Assembly: GCA_002422125.1 (NCBI GenBank)
Contig: DITF01000283.1
Location: forward strand, 1 to 17,643
Source of the DNA: a bacterium UBP17_UBA6191
GTDB lineage: Bacteria; Muiribacteriota; UBA6191
Direction: 5' to 3'
Length of the DNA: 17,643 nucleotides
Shown: in pieces, positions 1 to 7,189 of the stretch
Numbering within the stretch: position 1 is the stretch's first letter
How the letters are laid out: each line of letters begins with the position of its first letter
Translations under genes and position numbers: made by a program
The notes under the pieces: model-generated
Databases searched by the model: none
What the model was told of the DNA's origin: nothing
What the model saw: the letters and a program-made list of their open reading frames with translations, nothing else

Positions 1-604
1 CAATGGCAGCTTTTCTTTGAAAGCCGTTTTCATTGTCGTCTACCCCACGGATAGTAAGGTTGGCGATGATGTTAGCATTATAATTTGGTTGGGTCAGAAG
101 GTTTCCATCTACAGAAATGACTTCAAAGGCTTTTCTAGTAACCAGATTGACAAATATGCAGCAAATTCTGCTGGTACCATCTCCTACATTCACACCCGGT
201 TGTGCTGTTGCCGCACCGCTTAAAGGAATTTCTGTTACCGGGATTGTGGCATTAAAATGTCTCTGAATTTTGGTTTTTTGTGATGGAATACCCGTTTGAG
301 GATTGCCGTTCCCATCAATGTAGGAAATCTGCTCTCCTTCAGCCGGAGAATAGTCAATTTCTAGATCAGTAAGGTTTACACCTACACCATTATTGATCGA
401 AAATTGGATTATGGCGGCCTCATACGGAAAAATGCCTCCGTCTACCAAAGTAGAATTGGCACTGATTTCATCTGAGCCACTAGCTGAGGAAACCGAGCTT
501 ATACGAATGTCAGACTTGGGACGAAAGGGTGGGGTGGTACAGCCTTGCAGGAAAATCAATAGGGTTATTGTCCAAACTATCCACAGATGCATGCCTGCGT
601 TCAT
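1..604 (-). CDS. Secretin-linked lipoprotein (partial, C-terminus outside window)
   Basis: A 201-residue N-terminal part is visible, and the frame is open to the window edge. The first 22 residues form a lipoprotein signal: a short start, a hydrophobic stretch (residues 7-19) and the lipobox L19-Q20-G21-C22, so C22 is the likely lipidated cysteine. The rest is polar and rich in Ser, Thr, Asn, Val and Ile, as in a beta-rich, Ig-like secreted fold, with a C-C pair at residues 148-149. I do not recognise a named family. The ATG overlaps the secretin stop in an ATGA arrangement, and GAGG lies about 7 bases upstream, so the two genes are probably translated together. Position suggests a partner of the secretin, such as a pilotin or pilus-associated lipoprotein; that is inference only. 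Confidence 0.8.
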   Translation of the reverse strand, partial: MNAGMHLWIVWTITLLIFLQGCTTPPFRPKSDIRISSVSSASGSDEISANSTLVDGGIFPYEAAIIQFSINNGVGVNLTDLEIDYSPAEGEQISYIDGNGNPQTGIPSQKTKIQRHFNATIPVTEIPLSGAATAQPGVNVGDGTSRICCIFVNLVTRKAFEVISVDGNLLTQPNYNANIIANLTIRGVDDNENGFQRKAAI

Positions 605-2289
605 TTTCTGCCTCGCTTGCTTGTAGCTTCCGCAGTGTCGACGAAGTGATAGGGCACATTGCCTACTGGGGCTTCGTCATCAAAGCGGTATTCCAGTTTG
701 TCATGAGGATGTTCTTCAAATTCTGAGTAAATTTTAGGCGTAATCAGAAATACAAGTTCTGTGGATTGAGAGGTTGCACCGTCGCGGCGAAACAGCTTGC
801 CAATCCCTGGAATTCGGCCCAAAACCGGCAACTCTGAAGCTTCTTTGGAGTTACTGTGACTAATTAGACCGCCCATCACGATGGTGTGATTATTGCGTAT
901 ATTTAGTGTTGTTTCTGTTTCTTTGGTTGATACGATAGGAACCCCATCAAATTCCCCGTTTCGAGAACTTATGATTGGTTTTATGGCAATATTCACAAAG
1001 TCGTTTTTAAAAATTACTGGGGTGACTACAAGTTCTACACCAGCATTTTTAAAGTTCACAGTGGACTGAATCACACCCTGGTTTACAGTAGAGGTCCTGT
1101 AGGGGATTTCATCGCCAACCTTTATGGTCGCGGTAAAACCATCCAGTGCCGTAATCTGGGGATTGGACAATACCTTGGCTTGAGAGTAGGTTTTCACAAA
1201 ATCAAGAATGATTTGAACATGATCCGGGCCTAGGGATCCAAATTTGAGTCGACCGCCAGTTGATGTGTTGGCCAGTGGGGAGAAAAATTCGCCCACAGGA
1301 AGATTACGACCGGATGCCGTAAAGATGCTTTTCCAGTCTACCCCTAACTTCTCATCATTCGTCAGAGTAAATTCGATCATTTTTACATCAATCACAACCT
1401 GGCGAGGAGGGGTGTCAATTTTTTGCAGGAGTTCTTCAATTCTTTGAATATTGGCAGGTGTTTCCTGAATCACAATGCGTTTTTGTGCCGCAGAGAGTGA
1501 TCGAGAACTTCCTCCCGTAGACCCCTCTAAAAAGGTTAGAATCTGGGTATCATCAATCCCTGGGATTAAAAATTTAACTGATTTTCTAAATATATCCGGG
1601 GAGATGAACTTAAGTTCAAACATTCTTGAGGTATAGCGTTTAGGTGGTTTGTCCATATCAAGTTCTGGAAATACCTTTTCAACCTTTCGGTGATCGGAAG
1701 GAACAGCCGTAACCACAATTTGTCCGTTTAACTTATCTACACCTAGTCTAGCATTTCCTTTGGTGATGGGTTCTCTCTTGCCGGACGACTGCTGTTCTTG
1801 ACCTTCAGCCCCTGGTTGTGCGACTTGGGCTACGGTAGCTCCGATTAAATCGCGCAATAGATCGGCAATTTGAAGTGTGTTGCCTTTAAGAACGGAATAG
1901 GTCTGGGTGTAGGAAGGGTCCTGTTCATCCCCAAAGACAGTAATTATAGTCCCGTCCAGTCTGTATTCTGTGTTAGTGGAGTCAGAAATGATGTCCAATG
2001 ATTCGCGAATACTGCGTCCTTTCAAGGTTAAGTTCACGGTTTTGGCGATTTCTCCCTTGGTGACAAAATCGTAATTCCCAATCTGGGCGATCCCCTTCAT
2101 TACTGTCACCACATCGGCGTCCTGTAAAAAAATGGAAATGACTCCAGGCTGGTCCAGAGGTACAACCGAGCTGACATTAACTTCCCGGACGGCAAGAATC
2201 CGGTTGTCATCTCCCTCTGCCTCATCATTACCGATAAGCCTTGTGCTCAAGAGCAGAAGAATTGTAAGAGCATTTATCAGTCTGAACAT
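601..2289 (-). CDS. Secretin of type IV pilus / type II secretion class (PilQ/GspD/MshL-like)
   Basis: The product is predicted to form the multimeric outer-membrane channel through which a pilus or secreted proteins leave the cell. From the ATG at 2289 it has 562 residues. Residues 1-20 look like a Sec signal peptide. Residues 51-115 fit an N0/STN-type domain, and about 125-215 and 220-293 fit two N1/KH-like repeats; a Gln/Gly-rich loop at 158-175 interrupts the first. The secretin core spans about 296-520, with the landmarks AKVLSNPQITALDG (371-384), VELVVTPVI (418-426), VMGGLI (471-476) and PVLGRIPGIGKLF (488-500). An ATG 57 bases upstream is in frame, but the 2289 start is preferred because GAGGA sits just upstream and the signal peptide then begins at the N-terminus. 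Only one secretin is present, so PilQ, GspD and MshL cannot be told apart here. The downstream lipoprotein overlaps its stop codon. Confidence 0.9.
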   Translation of the reverse strand: MFRLINALTILLLLSTRLIGNDEAEGDDNRILAVREVNVSSVVPLDQPGVISIFLQDADVVTVMKGIAQIGNYDFVTKGEIAKTVNLTLKGRSIRESLDIISDSTNTEYRLDGTIITVFGDEQDPSYTQTYSVLKGNTLQIADLLRDLIGATVAQVAQPGAEGQEQQSSGKREPITKGNARLGVDKLNGQIVVTAVPSDHRKVEKVFPELDMDKPPKRYTSRMFELKFISPDIFRKSVKFLIPGIDDTQILTFLEGSTGGSSRSLSAAQKRIVIQETPANIQRIEELLQKIDTPPRQVVIDVKMIEFTLTNDEKLGVDWKSIFTASGRNLPVGEFFSPLANTSTGGRLKFGSLGPDHVQIILDFVKTYSQAKVLSNPQITALDGFTATIKVGDEIPYRTSTVNQGVIQSTVNFKNAGVELVVTPVIFKNDFVNIAIKPIISSRNGEFDGVPIVSTKETETTLNIRNNHTIVMGGLISHSNSKEASELPVLGRIPGIGKLFRRDGATSQSTELVFLITPKIYSEFEEHPHDKLEYRFDDEAPVGNVPYHFVDTAEATSKRGRK

Positions 2290-2402
2290 TTTTATCCTCG
2301 AATCGATCAAATTCCTGTGGTCTATCGACAGTTTTGGGTGTGTCATTTATGTATTATGCTGTACAATCACATTCTGGGATTTACATCAGAGGAGACAGGA
2401 AT
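2290..2402. promoter_or_regulatory. Divergent intergenic region, probable bidirectional promoter
   Basis: This 113-base gap separates the start codons of the secretin (minus) and the HAMP protein (plus), so promoters for both are expected here. The ribosome sites are visible: GAGGA before the minus-strand ATG, and AGGAG at 2390-2394 before the plus-strand ATG. AT-rich -10-like hexamers occur (TATTAT at 2352-2357, TACAAT at 2362-2367), but I found no well-spaced -35 partner and no sigma-54 GG-N10-GC element, so no promoter is pinpointed. Confidence 0.4.
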
Positions 2403-3017
2403 ATGTCACAGAGCAGGGCCAGCAGATCGAACTATTTTATTCAAGCAGGGTTACAGATTCGTTTTACATTTGTTCTAATCCTGATTGTGGTTCTAGTATC
2501 TATGATTACCTTTGTGAATTTGTATGTTATCGGGGACTATGTGGTTTCTAACACTGCCACTATTGTAGATCTTCGCGATATGCAGAGCTTTATGAAGACC
2601 ATATTTGAGGTAGTAGGTTGGAGAATCATGCTGGTGGGAGTGGTCTGTTTTATGATCATTTGTATTATTGGCATATTTTTTTCTCATCGGTTTGCGGGAC
2701 CATCTTTCAAACTCGAAAAGTGTTTGAGGGAAATGTCTTTAGGCAATTTGTCCTTTGATATTCGTCTTAGGAATGGGGATGCTTTGCACAATGTGGCCGA
2801 TTCTGTGAACTTTCTGGTAGATCGTTTTCGCTCTGTTATTGGTCAGAGTCGTGAGATTTCTCTGAATCTTCGCGAAATCTGTGTTTCTGTTCCTGAGGAG
2901 CAGTCCCAGAAGCTATTGGAGAAAATTGGACAGCTAGAAGATTTGTTGGCTGGTTTTCAAATTTCCCGTGAGGAAGCCGATCGCAACGGTTCAGAGTCTT
3001 CAGAATCGGAACAGTAA
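2403..3017 (+). CDS. Small two-TM HAMP-domain membrane protein without output domain
   Basis: The protein has 204 residues from the ATG at 2403, chosen because AGGAG lies 8 bases upstream; a longer in-frame start at 2334 has no such site. Two hydrophobic helices (about 21-43 and 74-94) flank a short extracytoplasmic loop of about 30 residues. Residues about 92-146 look like a HAMP domain: a Pro-anchored first helix (GPSFKLEKCLREMSLGNLSF) and a second helix ending NFLVDRFRSVIG. The remainder (150-190) is a predicted coiled coil with a Ser/Glu-rich tail. There is no kinase, cyclase or methyl-accepting signalling domain, so it is not a classical chemoreceptor. It starts the operon containing coaE and the two-component pair. 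A role as an adaptor or input partner of the downstream sensor kinase is possible but unproven. Confidence 0.75.
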   Translation: MSQSRASRSNYFIQAGLQIRFTFVLILIVVLVSMITFVNLYVIGDYVVSNTATIVDLRDMQSFMKTIFEVVGWRIMLVGVVCFMIICIIGIFFSHRFAGPSFKLEKCLREMSLGNLSFDIRLRNGDALHNVADSVNFLVDRFRSVIGQSREISLNLREICVSVPEEQSQKLLEKIGQLEDLLAGFQISREEADRNGSESSESEQ

Positions 3018-3022
3018 ATTGA

Positions 3023-3625
3023 ATGCACCCAGTGGTAGCGATTGGTTTAACAGGAGGGATAAGCTCTGGAAAGTCTTTGGCGGGAGCTTATTTGTCCCGC
3101 TATTTCCCGGTTCTGGATTCTGATCATCTTGTGCACGAACTTTATAGACAGGATCAGGAGCTGATTGAGGCCATTGCCTATGCTTTTGGAAAAGATTGTG
3201 TGGGAACAGACGGGGTGATGCGCAAAAAATTGAGGGACATTGTCTTTAAGGATTCGGAAAAGCTGGAAGTTTTAAATCAGATTGTACGACCTAGAACCTC
3301 CCAAGTGTTAATCACTAAAATTAGGGCTTGTAAATCATCTGGGCAGGCACAGATTTTTATGATTCCGCTTTTGTTTGAGAATGAATGGCAAAAGGAACTG
3401 GACCATGTACTATTACTGGGTTGTTCTGTAAACACCCAGATCCAAAGAATTTTGAAGCGAGATGGTACAGATACCGAGGATGCAAAATCTGTAATTGCCT
3501 CTCAGATGCCTCTGGAACAAAAGAAAAAGCTTTGCAACTACTACATTGAAAATGAGGCCGATCCCCTGGATTTATACCGCAGCCTTGAGGTCTGGAGGCA
3601 AAGGCTCTTTTTAGGTTCAGCATGA
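3023..3625 (+). CDS. coaE: Dephospho-CoA kinase
   Basis: The enzyme catalyses the last step of coenzyme A synthesis: ATP-dependent phosphorylation of the 3'-OH of dephospho-CoA, in the cytoplasm. The protein has 200 residues, normal for the family. The N-terminus carries the P-loop GGISSGKS (residues 11-18), followed by DSD (32-34) where the family has the D-A/S-D motif. The family's PLLFE motif is at 115-119, and the lid region RILKRDGTDTEDAK runs from residue 132. The start lies 5 bases after the HAMP gene's stop with no strong ribosome site, so translational coupling is likely. The last codons overlap the next ATG (ATGA). It is a housekeeping gene in a signalling operon, a placement that often reflects only co-transcription. 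Confidence 0.93.
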   Translation: MHPVVAIGLTGGISSGKSLAGAYLSRYFPVLDSDHLVHELYRQDQELIEAIAYAFGKDCVGTDGVMRKKLRDIVFKDSEKLEVLNQIVRPRTSQVLITKIRACKSSGQAQIFMIPLLFENEWQKELDHVLLLGCSVNTQIQRILKRDGTDTEDAKSVIASQMPLEQKKKLCNYYIENEADPLDLYRSLEVWRQRLFLGSA

Positions 3626-5634
3626 CTTGGGCCTCATACCAGCAATTTACTTTTTTTGTGCTTCTGGTATGTATCGTTTTAAGTTTTGTTTTAAGGCAAC
3701 TGATCCGCGAGGTACAGGAACTAAGGCAATTGATGCATAAGGATCTGCACCAATTTGCTGAGAAACTTGTTCGTGAAAATCCGTCCATTGAGAACTATCA
3801 TCAGTTGGGATCTTTGTATTTCCGCAACCGCGATTATGTTTCGGCCCATCGCTACTTTGAAAAACTTTTGTCGGAACGGGTATATGCCAAAGAGGCAGGC
3901 TATTACTTGACCTTGTGCCTGATTGAAGAGGGACAGCGACAAGAGGCATGGGCCATGTATCAAAGGCTGGACCAAAGTCGCTACACAGATTTGGAAAAGA
4001 GAAGACTGTTAGTTGCCCTAAGGACACCGAGATTTTTTGGAGCTCTAAGGAACTATTTTTTGAAGATTCTTTTGACCCAGGTTTCATTGAAGTATCCATT
4101 ACTTGGCGAGACCTATACCTCTGCACGGGAGCAAAAAATTGCCAAACTCATGGCTTCGATGCCCACTAGATATCAGAAAATGGAGTGGATCAGTGAAGGG
4201 GACAAGGACTGGGATTTACAAGCCCTTGACTGGCATTTGGAGAGAAAAGTACTGCTAAGAGTGGCTAAATCTGGGCAGTCAGATTTAGAGATTGAAAAAT
4301 TTTTTGAACATCCAAGAATTTTGGCCCAACTACATTCCCGTGCCTTTCCTCAGGTATACGACCTACAGCAGGGTGAACTTTGTTACTATTCATTGGAGCT
4401 GCCATTTGGTATTGACTTGTTGCAAAAAATTGCTGAATCTAGGGCGGATCACCGCCCCGATGATTTATTGCGTTGTTTTTTGTCTTTATGTAGGCCACTA
4501 CTCCACATAAAAACTGGAGGTTTTTGGCTTAGTGAGTTTGAGCCTGCTGCTATATTGTGGCATTCTCAGAGGGATAGCTTTTGTTTTCACGCTAGACTTG
4601 AATGTTTTGACAAAAACAAGTCTTCTGAAATTATGCAGGCGATAGTTGAATTGTTTCAAAGGCAATTGACGGACCGACCACATTTAAAAAATAGGGCCCA
4701 GATGGCTAAAATTGAGTTATGTGATCTGGAAGATTTTGTCCACAATTTGCAGGCATGTCTGGAGGACTGCCTCTTGGAAAGAACACAAGACAGACAGTCT
4801 TTGCTTGAAGAATTGCTGGAGATTGAGGTTTTGCATCGGGCCTCTGTGCATGGGCTTAAGGGTAAATTTGGAATTTTTAGACGCTATGGCACGGATAGTA
4901 ATCGCTTGCTTGAGACTTTTTTTCGTTCCCAGAATGTAGAAGATGTGATTCAGAAGCTTGAGTCCATGAGTCAGTTGATACTTCAGTTGTCCCAGCGTCG
5001 CTCCAATCGAAGCTTTCCAGTGTTAGATGAAGTGTTAAGTTTAAATTTGGACTCGATTATCTCAAGAATCCGAAAGTTGGCTTCCGAATGGCTTCCATCT
5101 AGGCATGATCCGCAGTTTGTTGAGTTTTTGAAACAGCAGCATCAACATTTTGAAAAGCTCAGTGATAGTCTAGGACATTTTTTGCATCGACACAGCCTGT
5201 CATTAGATCTGTTTTTACAGCAGTTTATTGATAAGTTTGTGGAGAAGGACAGACTGCATCTAATAGGGACATCAGGGGCCATGAGCACCAAGCTGGCTTT
5301 AGTCAGTCCCGAGGAAATGATTCGTGATTTATTGATAATTTTGGAGAATCTTTGTCACAATGCCCTAGAGGCTGGTGCTAACAGTATTGAGATTTTGGTA
5401 ATTCGTACGGAAGCATCATGGGTAAATTTAGAAATATGTGATAATGGTCCGGGTTTTTCTGAGGCAGTCTTGTCTGAAATAAATGCAAGAGATGGTATAC
5501 GCTTTGCATCGACTGGAACTGGCTTGCCTACCAGTCAGGCTTTGTGTGAATCATTGGGAGGCAAGTTCTCCGTGCAATCTCCCTCTGGCAATGGGGCTAA
5601 AATTACCTTAAGTCTACCGTGTTTTATCGCTTAA
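3622..5634 (+). CDS. Membrane-anchored sensor histidine kinase with TPR-like region and apparent Ser/Thr pseudokinase domain
   Basis: The protein has 670 residues and is the likely sensor partner of the NtrC-type regulator that follows 13 bases later. One TM helix (about 9-28) precedes a charged helix and a TPR-like stretch (about 55-130, with YHQLGSLYFRNRDYVSAHRYFEKLL). Residues about 195-330 read like a Ser/Thr kinase fold: ALDWHLERKVLLRV (201-214) matches the VALK strand, followed by EHPRILAQLH, a YSLEL hinge, and GFWLSEFEPAAILW (300-313) where kinases have HRDLKPxN. The catalytic residues are replaced: VAIK Lys by R213, HRD by L303-S304-E305, DFG by R325-L326-E327. A degenerate dimerisation helix may include H410 (HGLKGKF). 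The C-terminus is a HATPase_c domain: N box with N580, G1 box DNGPGF (607-612), G2 box TGTGLPT (631-637). The ATG overlaps the coaE stop. The ATPase part is clear; the pseudokinase reading and the phospho-acceptor histidine are my inference. Confidence 0.85.
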   Translation: MTWASYQQFTFFVLLVCIVLSFVLRQLIREVQELRQLMHKDLHQFAEKLVRENPSIENYHQLGSLYFRNRDYVSAHRYFEKLLSERVYAKEAGYYLTLCLIEEGQRQEAWAMYQRLDQSRYTDLEKRRLLVALRTPRFFGALRNYFLKILLTQVSLKYPLLGETYTSAREQKIAKLMASMPTRYQKMEWISEGDKDWDLQALDWHLERKVLLRVAKSGQSDLEIEKFFEHPRILAQLHSRAFPQVYDLQQGELCYYSLELPFGIDLLQKIAESRADHRPDDLLRCFLSLCRPLLHIKTGGFWLSEFEPAAILWHSQRDSFCFHARLECFDKNKSSEIMQAIVELFQRQLTDRPHLKNRAQMAKIELCDLEDFVHNLQACLEDCLLERTQDRQSLLEELLEIEVLHRASVHGLKGKFGIFRRYGTDSNRLLETFFRSQNVEDVIQKLESMSQLILQLSQRRSNRSFPVLDEVLSLNLDSIISRIRKLASEWLPSRHDPQFVEFLKQQHQHFEKLSDSLGHFLHRHSLSLDLFLQQFIDKFVEKDRLHLIGTSGAMSTKLALVSPEEMIRDLLIILENLCHNALEAGANSIEILVIRTEASWVNLEICDNGPGFSEAVLSEINARDGIRFASTGTGLPTSQALCESLGGKFSVQSPSGNGAKITLSLPCFIA

Positions 5635-5647
5635 ACAGGAGGGGTTA

Positions 5648-7048
5648 GTGGATTCACTTAAGGTTCTAGTGGTTGAGGATGATGAAAATTACAGTTACGA
5701 AATTGCTCAGGAACTTGAGTCTCAGTTTGGTGAGGTAGATTTTTATTATGCGGGGTCTCGTAGGCAGGCTCAGTCCTTGTTTTTAGAGTGTAATCCCTCC
5801 CTAATTCTTCTGGATATAATATTCCCCGAATCCGAAAATGGTGGGGTGGATTATTTGTCAGGGGTCAAATTTTTGGATTGGTTAAAAGAACAGAATTTTT
5901 CAGGTGGGATTTTGGTTTTATCCTCACAAGATAAAACCTTTGCCGTTGATCTTCTGGTTCGTTACCGTCATGTCAGGGACTATATATTTAAAGACTCTTC
6001 CTGGATTGAAATTGTCTCTAGGGTAAAGCGGCACCTCGAGGATATCGCTGATAGAGTCGGACTTCTACGGGAAATCAGTCGATCCAATCCTTTCATTGGC
6101 AATAGCGAATCCATGAAAAAAGTGAAGTCTATGGCCCAGAAGGTCAGTGGTATGGATTCTGGGGTTTTAATCATGGGCGAGTCAGGCGTAGGTAAAGAAG
6201 TTTTGGCGAGAAGTATTCATGCTCAATCGCCTAGAAGAGCAAGAAATTTTGTAGCTGTAAATTGTGCGGCTGTTCCCGAGGGACTGTTTGAGAGTCACTT
6301 TTTTGGACATAAAAAGGGTTCTTTTACTGGAGCAATTCAGGATCAGGATGGATGTGTGAAGGCTGCCCATGGTGGGACATTGTTTTTAGATGAGGTCGGT
6401 GAAATTCCTTTATCCATGCAGGCCAAGCTTTTGCGACTATTACAGGAAAAGACCTATATCATGGTGGGCGATCATCGGGAATTTCAAGCCAATGTACGGG
6501 TGATTGCTGCCACAAACTGTGACTTAAAACTGGCTGTGGAACAAAAACTTTTTCGTGAAGATCTGTATTATCGATTAAATATTGTGCCTATTTCCATCCC
6601 TCCGCTTAGAGAGAGAATAGAAGATCTTCCTGAGCTGGTTCAAAATTTTTTGAGACAGGCTGTGGAGACTACTGGGATTCAAAAGACTATCGACCTAGAC
6701 AGTATCAATTTATTAAGTACTTGGAATTGGCCGGGAAATGTCAGAGAGTTAAAGAACTCCCTGGAGAGACTTCTGATTTTGAGCGAGAGTGATCCCATTG
6801 GCGTGGAAGATGTGAAAATGATTCTGCAGAATTTTGGAGGTGAACCTGTACAGGTTCTATTCCCTTTGCATATTCTGGACTACCATAGCTTAAAGCAGAA
6901 GGTAATAGATTCGTTTCACAAAAGGTTTTTCTTGCATCAGCTTAGAGTTCAGGGGAATTCGATTCGCAAGACCGCTGAGGCCACTGGTTATAATCGCAAT
7001 GACTTGTCTAACATTGTTAAAAAACTTGGTTTAAAATCAGACGACTAG
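5648..7048 (+). CDS. NtrC-family sigma-54-dependent response regulator
   Basis: The 466-residue protein activates transcription by remodelling sigma-54 RNA polymerase when its receiver domain is phosphorylated. Receiver domain, residues 4-130: acidic pocket E10-D11-D12, phospho-acceptor D56, S92/S93 and K115. The beta3-alpha3 loop is longer than usual (FPESENGGVDYLSG). AAA+ domain, about 145-380: Walker A GESGVGKE (177-184), sigma-54-contacting loop GSFTGA (224-229, a common variant of GAFTGA), Walker B TLFLDE (244-249), arginine-finger region R303/R309, and WPGNVREL (361-368). A Fis-type helix-turn-helix covers about 436-462. The start is GTG, chosen because AGGAGG (5637-5642) lies 5 bases upstream. 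Gene order makes the preceding histidine kinase its partner. A sigma-54 promoter lies 95 bases after its stop, so the pilin cluster is the obvious target. Confidence 0.93.
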   Translation: MDSLKVLVVEDDENYSYEIAQELESQFGEVDFYYAGSRRQAQSLFLECNPSLILLDIIFPESENGGVDYLSGVKFLDWLKEQNFSGGILVLSSQDKTFAVDLLVRYRHVRDYIFKDSSWIEIVSRVKRHLEDIADRVGLLREISRSNPFIGNSESMKKVKSMAQKVSGMDSGVLIMGESGVGKEVLARSIHAQSPRRARNFVAVNCAAVPEGLFESHFFGHKKGSFTGAIQDQDGCVKAAHGGTLFLDEVGEIPLSMQAKLLRLLQEKTYIMVGDHREFQANVRVIAATNCDLKLAVEQKLFREDLYYRLNIVPISIPPLRERIEDLPELVQNFLRQAVETTGIQKTIDLDSINLLSTWNWPGNVRELKNSLERLLILSESDPIGVEDVKMILQNFGGEPVQVLFPLHILDYHSLKQKVIDSFHKRFFLHQLRVQGNSIRKTAEATGYNRNDLSNIVKKLGLKSDD

Positions 7049-7082
7049 ATGGCAACCTTTTCCTGACACATGTTATAAAAAT

Positions 7083-7098
7083 GCAAGCGGATCCTTGC
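7083..7098. promoter_or_regulatory. Candidate activator-binding dyad (GCAAG-N6-CTTGC)
   Basis: Inverted 5-base arms GCAAG (7083-7087) and CTTGC (7094-7098) are separated by 6 bases. The centre is about 77 bases upstream of the predicted sigma-54 start site, close to the usual range for NtrC-type enhancer sites. Further CTTGC copies occur at 7103-7107 and inside the -12 region. It is a plausible operator for the regulator encoded just upstream, but short arms like these can occur by chance. Confidence 0.35.
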
Positions 7099-7141
7099 CA
7101 CTCTTGCTGGTAATATTGGATTATATGAGGATCGAGCGTGA

Positions 7142-7157
7142 TGGCATGACTCTTGCA
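7142..7157 (+). promoter_or_regulatory. Sigma-54 (-24/-12) promoter of the pilin cluster
   Basis: The sequence TGGCATGACTCTTGCA matches the sigma-54 consensus TGGCAYR-N4-TTGCA at every defined position. The GG at 7143-7144 and GC at 7155-7156 have the required 10-base separation. The predicted transcription start is near 7168, giving a leader of about 22 bases that contains the pilin's strong ribosome site (AGGAGG, 7180-7185). The gene directly upstream encodes a sigma-54 activator. Confidence 0.9.
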
Positions 7158-7189
7158 AGTTGAAGGGTGTACGCTCCAAAGGAGGAAGC

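Noticed and set aside
393..726. Small plus-strand open frames over the lipoprotein and secretin ends
   Set aside because: The minus-strand lipoprotein, with its lipobox and coupled start, explains this stretch better.
2290..2346. Longer N-terminus for the secretin starting at 2346
   Set aside because: It would place 19 polar residues before the signal peptide. The ATG at 2289 has GAGGA upstream and puts the signal peptide at the start.
2329..2367. Sigma-70 promoter before the HAMP gene using TATTAT or TACAAT
   Set aside because: No acceptable -35 hexamer at 16-18 bases from either; kept only as a general divergent promoter region.
2334..2402. Longer N-terminus for the HAMP protein starting at 2334
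   Set aside because: There is no ribosome site before it, and the added residues are not membrane or signal-like. The ATG at 2403 has AGGAG at proper spacing.
2132..2551. Plus-strand open frame across the secretin start and HAMP gene
   Set aside because: It overlaps two supported genes in other frames and shows no protein-like composition.
3647..4126. Minus-strand open frame of about 159 codons inside the sensor kinase gene
   Set aside because: It lies wholly within a well-supported gene on the other strand and has no recognisable domain or ribosome site; an antisense shadow.
7082..7100. Second sigma-54 promoter on the minus strand
   Set aside because: GG and GC elements are present, but their separation is 13 bases rather than 10.
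7160..7189. Upstream TTG start for the first pilin
   Set aside because: It begins before the predicted transcription start and lacks a ribosome site; the ATG at 7190 gives a proper prepilin leader.
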